DNA of 64,000 bases from Closterium sp. NIES-65 (lineage: Eukaryota > Streptophyta > Zygnematophyceae > Desmidiales > Closteriaceae), in the NCBI GenBank assembly GCA_948144175.1, contig CANXME010000213.1, forward strand, positions 2,814,501 to 2,878,500, given 5' to 3'. Shown here piece by piece: positions 54,156 to 64,000 of the stretch (positions are counted from its first letter, which is position 1; the number at the start of each line of letters is the position of its first letter). Under the pieces are notes generated by a model, which saw only the letters and a list, made by a program, of their open reading frames with translations, was not told the DNA's origin and did not search any database. Made by a program: the position numbers and the translations under genes.

Positions 54156-55476
54156 CAAGGCACCTGACCGCCAGCAGAAGCGGAGGAGCGAGCTTGTAGA
54201 ATAGAGTGGTGGTCGTTGTGGTGTTGAGTGCGGTTTGGAGTGGTGTGCACAGAATTCATTGTGTGTTACATATGTGGTATGTGCAGTGCAGTACAGTTGA
54301 TCGTGCTTGTGTGCAGCAGGGCTAATGGTTGAAGGCTCATGGCTTGTGCTGTGTGCTCCCATTTCGGTGTGTTGATATGAGATATGTGTCAAATTGAGTG
54401 TGTGAACGATGCCCTTTTAGTGTGCATTCTGCACCTGTTTTTGCACATATAGAAAGCTCCCACCCGTGCTCAGCAAAAGATACGCGGTATTACATTTCCC
54501 AGAATAGTACTTGGACCTTGTGGGCTTCACACATACCGTATCTGCATTACAAGACGTGATTCAGCACGCATACCACACACACGCACACATGCAAACTACA
54601 CAGCAAACGACTCCTAGGCTTACGGTACGAGGATAGTGAGCGGGGATCCGGTCACTGCGGTAGGAGTCTAGAAAGAGGGGGGTTCTGAGCGACACAAGGA
54701 GGGAGCTTGAGCAGCCCAAGTGTCTTGCCGTGTGTAGCTGCATGTGCCACTCTATGCACCGCCGCTGCTGCTGCTGCTGACTGCTGAGTGTTGCTCCTGA
54801 GCAGGGATTTCACATCTGCAGCAGCAGAGGTAAACGGCTGGTGGTCATTCTGCTGCTTCTCGCTCCCATTCACGTGCCTTGATGCACTTGAGGGCTGCTC
54901 CTGCAGTGACAAGCGAGATCTTGATGAGAAAAAGGTGCTGCCTGTTGCATTGTCAGTGCGTCTGAAGAGGAGATATTGAAAGGAATAAGGGCGCTTGGTG
55001 CATGTGATCAGTGCTTGGTGAAATGAAATGGTACCTGCACCGGCAGTGAAGCGGAGACTTGGGGGAGAACAAGAGCAGGGAGGGTGTTGCTGCTCCTGGT
55101 GTTCCCCTGCACATGCTGCTGCTGATGCTGCTGCTGCTGTGCGTTGGGGGCGTGGAGGTCAGATTGGGGCAGAGAAAGCAGGGTGCCGGCAGCAGCGGCG
55201 AGAATGGCAGGCAGGGACTTAGCAGCCTGGCATGTGATAGCATCCAGTACCCTGTGTCATTCGCACATAGCGGGTGAGGCACACATGGAAACGAGGTGAC
55301 TTTTGAGTCGACTCAAAAGTCAGGGACTTAGCAGCCTGGCATGTGATAGCATCCAGTACCCTGTGTCATTCGCACATAGCGGGTGAGGCACACATGGAAG
55401 CCGCAGGGGGCACACAGGGGCACATAGGGGGGTGGGGGAGTGACAGAGAACGGTAAGGTGGGCGGAGGATTGGTCA
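54156..55476. other. Convergent intergenic region with a 78-bp direct repeat
   Basis: 3' flanks of the F-box and BAH-DYAD genes. It contains the direct repeats and palindrome described separately at 55213-55399, plus CTG-rich sequence near 54765-54830 and 55110-55140. No coding exon is supported. Confidence 0.55.
55213..55399. repeat. 78-bp perfect direct repeat around a 26-bp palindrome
   Basis: Copies at about 55213-55290 and 55321-55398 are identical (cagggacttagcag through cacacatgga). The 30-bp spacer carries TGAC + TTTTGAG-TCGA-CTCAAAA + GTCA, a perfect palindrome at 55297-55322. Confidence 0.95.
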
Positions 55477-62674
<7,198 letters not shown>

Positions 62675-64000
62675 GCACGCGCCACCCTGGAAGCCCGGGC
62701 AAATTGCCCAGCTCCGAGCAACTTGAGTGGATAGAAAACAAAAAAGCTTCCAATCACCAGTGCTGAAGGCCGTGCTTTGAAGCGCTGCAAAAGCCTTCTT
62801 GGAGAGATTTGAGGAGAGAGAGAGAGAGGAAGCAGTGGGAATCCTCAGAGCAAAAGTCCGAGAGCTGGGCCCTTGCAGAGGCGTGGTGTGGCAGAGTGGA
62901 GTTCAGAGGTGTGGACAGATCTGGAGGTGTGGCAGAGCACTGATTATGATTCTGCAAAGATGAATTCTTGGAATTGGCACAGTGCGGCAGATAGCAGTGC
63001 GTGCCGGTAATGGAAGGAAGCACAAAAGGCGGTGCTTTCAGGCAGAAAGGCAGCAAGGGAGCTGCTTTGAGTCAAGAATATGAGCCTCGCATAGCCTAGC
63101 GGCCTGGCATGCGATGGTAAAGGTAAAGGCATCGAATTTGATCGTCCGTCTATCATCCAATCCGTCCGTCCGTTTGTCCGACAGTCTGAGTCGCCGGTAT
63201 GCAAGCGTCACGGTTGCTGCGCTGCTCCTTGTCTCGTCCCATCCGCCCGAGCAAAATAAAAAGCGTCCTCGGTCGAGTTCTCTCGGGGAAAACGCCGCGA
63301 GCACAGATTCTCGCACCTGCCAGCCTGGCTCTCACGTTTCTGGGCTCCGCTGATTCCGGGACGGATTCGATTGGATGGTGATGGTGGGACTCGTGACATC
63401 AAATCGACATGACATGCTGCGAGGTCCTAAGGAGCTGCATACGCGCGCTGTCCCTCTCTCTCTTCCTCTCGCTCTCACTCTGTCTCTATCACGCTCTACG
63501 ATGCTTCTGCTACTCACACATGATACGTTCGGAATTAACCAGGAGAAGCATCGAGCTTCGGCGAGAGAGGTTCGGGCCGAGCCTACTGACTGACAGACTG
63601 TCTCGCGACCTCGTGACAGGCCAACGTCGAGCTTTCTGTTTAATGACTCGCGACCAAGCTCGAGCTACGCGCGTCACGAGGCATCGTGGTGTCATAGTCG
63701 TATGCCCCTAGCCTCAGCGTTGCCAATCGTCAACATGGTCGTTGTGCCCCTGCTGCCATGACGGATAAACATCCGTCCGTCCGAACGTCCGTTTCCGTCC
63801 AGACGTCCGTCCGAAGTTCCGTCCGGACGGCCGTTCGCTGTCGTGGGACAACCGAACGTCAAGCGGGTCGAAGCTGCTGCCATGGCGAAAAAGCATCACG
63901 CCTGGCAGCCATTGCGATCATGGGGACCGTCGCGTACGGGCAGCTCGCAACTCGTACCTCGCGAATCCAAGCTCCCAGCTCGCACCTCGCGGCTCGGAGC
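62675..64000. other. Upstream region of the BAH-DYAD gene
   Basis: Probable promoter and 5' UTR, then sequence with no recognisable gene. A GTCCGTCC-rich cluster near 63772-63835 and an imperfect AGCTCGCACCTCGC repeat at 63940-64000 are visible. Confidence 0.5.

Overview
The window reads as nuclear DNA of a streptophyte green alga. The genes have many short GT-AG exons and moderate to high GC, the introns are full of microsatellites, and several families are plant-specific: a DYAD/SWI1-type meiotic protein, a plant-type RanBPM and a CYP18-1-type cyclophilin. My best guess is a zygnematophyte such as Closterium. That is inference from gene content and style, since I could run no search.

Layout. 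1-8160: two adjacent Ty1/copia fossils, the second lying directly against the 3' LTR of the first. 9964-16932 (+): casein kinase 2 alpha with a long plastid-transit-like N-terminus. 18418-25257 (+): RanBPM-like SPRY-LisH-CTLH-CRA protein. 27002-28321: a TRIM-like LTR miniature. 28706-30700: a third copia fossil. 31068-34234 (-): single-pass membrane protein of unknown function. 35185-36634 (-): PPIL3/CYP18-1 cyclophilin. 38188-45399 (+): 2403-residue coiled-coil or single-helix protein. 47904-54155 (+): FBXO21-type F-box/SirB1/YccV protein. 55477-62674 (-): a BAH domain joined to a DYAD (SWI1/AMEIOTIC1) region. The last two genes converge tail to tail. Every multi-exon model below was assembled by hand, closes in phase across all introns and has a total length divisible by three.

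The genes do not form one pathway. Several act in protein turnover or signalling (CK2, the CTLH-type RanBPM, the F-box adaptor), and the BAH-DYAD protein is probably nuclear and chromatin-linked. What unites the window is a structural habit. Five of the seven host genes carry extra partial copies of their own exons in neighbouring introns or 3' flanks, often including the splice site. Many of the duplication junctions hold a short palindrome built as TTTTGAG, a self-complementary tetranucleotide (TCGA, AATT, GCGC or ACGT), then CTCAAAA. Perfect copies lie near 15607, 16188, 23327, 55297 and 60360, with imperfect or half copies elsewhere. This palindrome-linked exon-fragment duplication is the best candidate here for an undescribed process. 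The BAH-DYAD fusion is the most interesting single gene.
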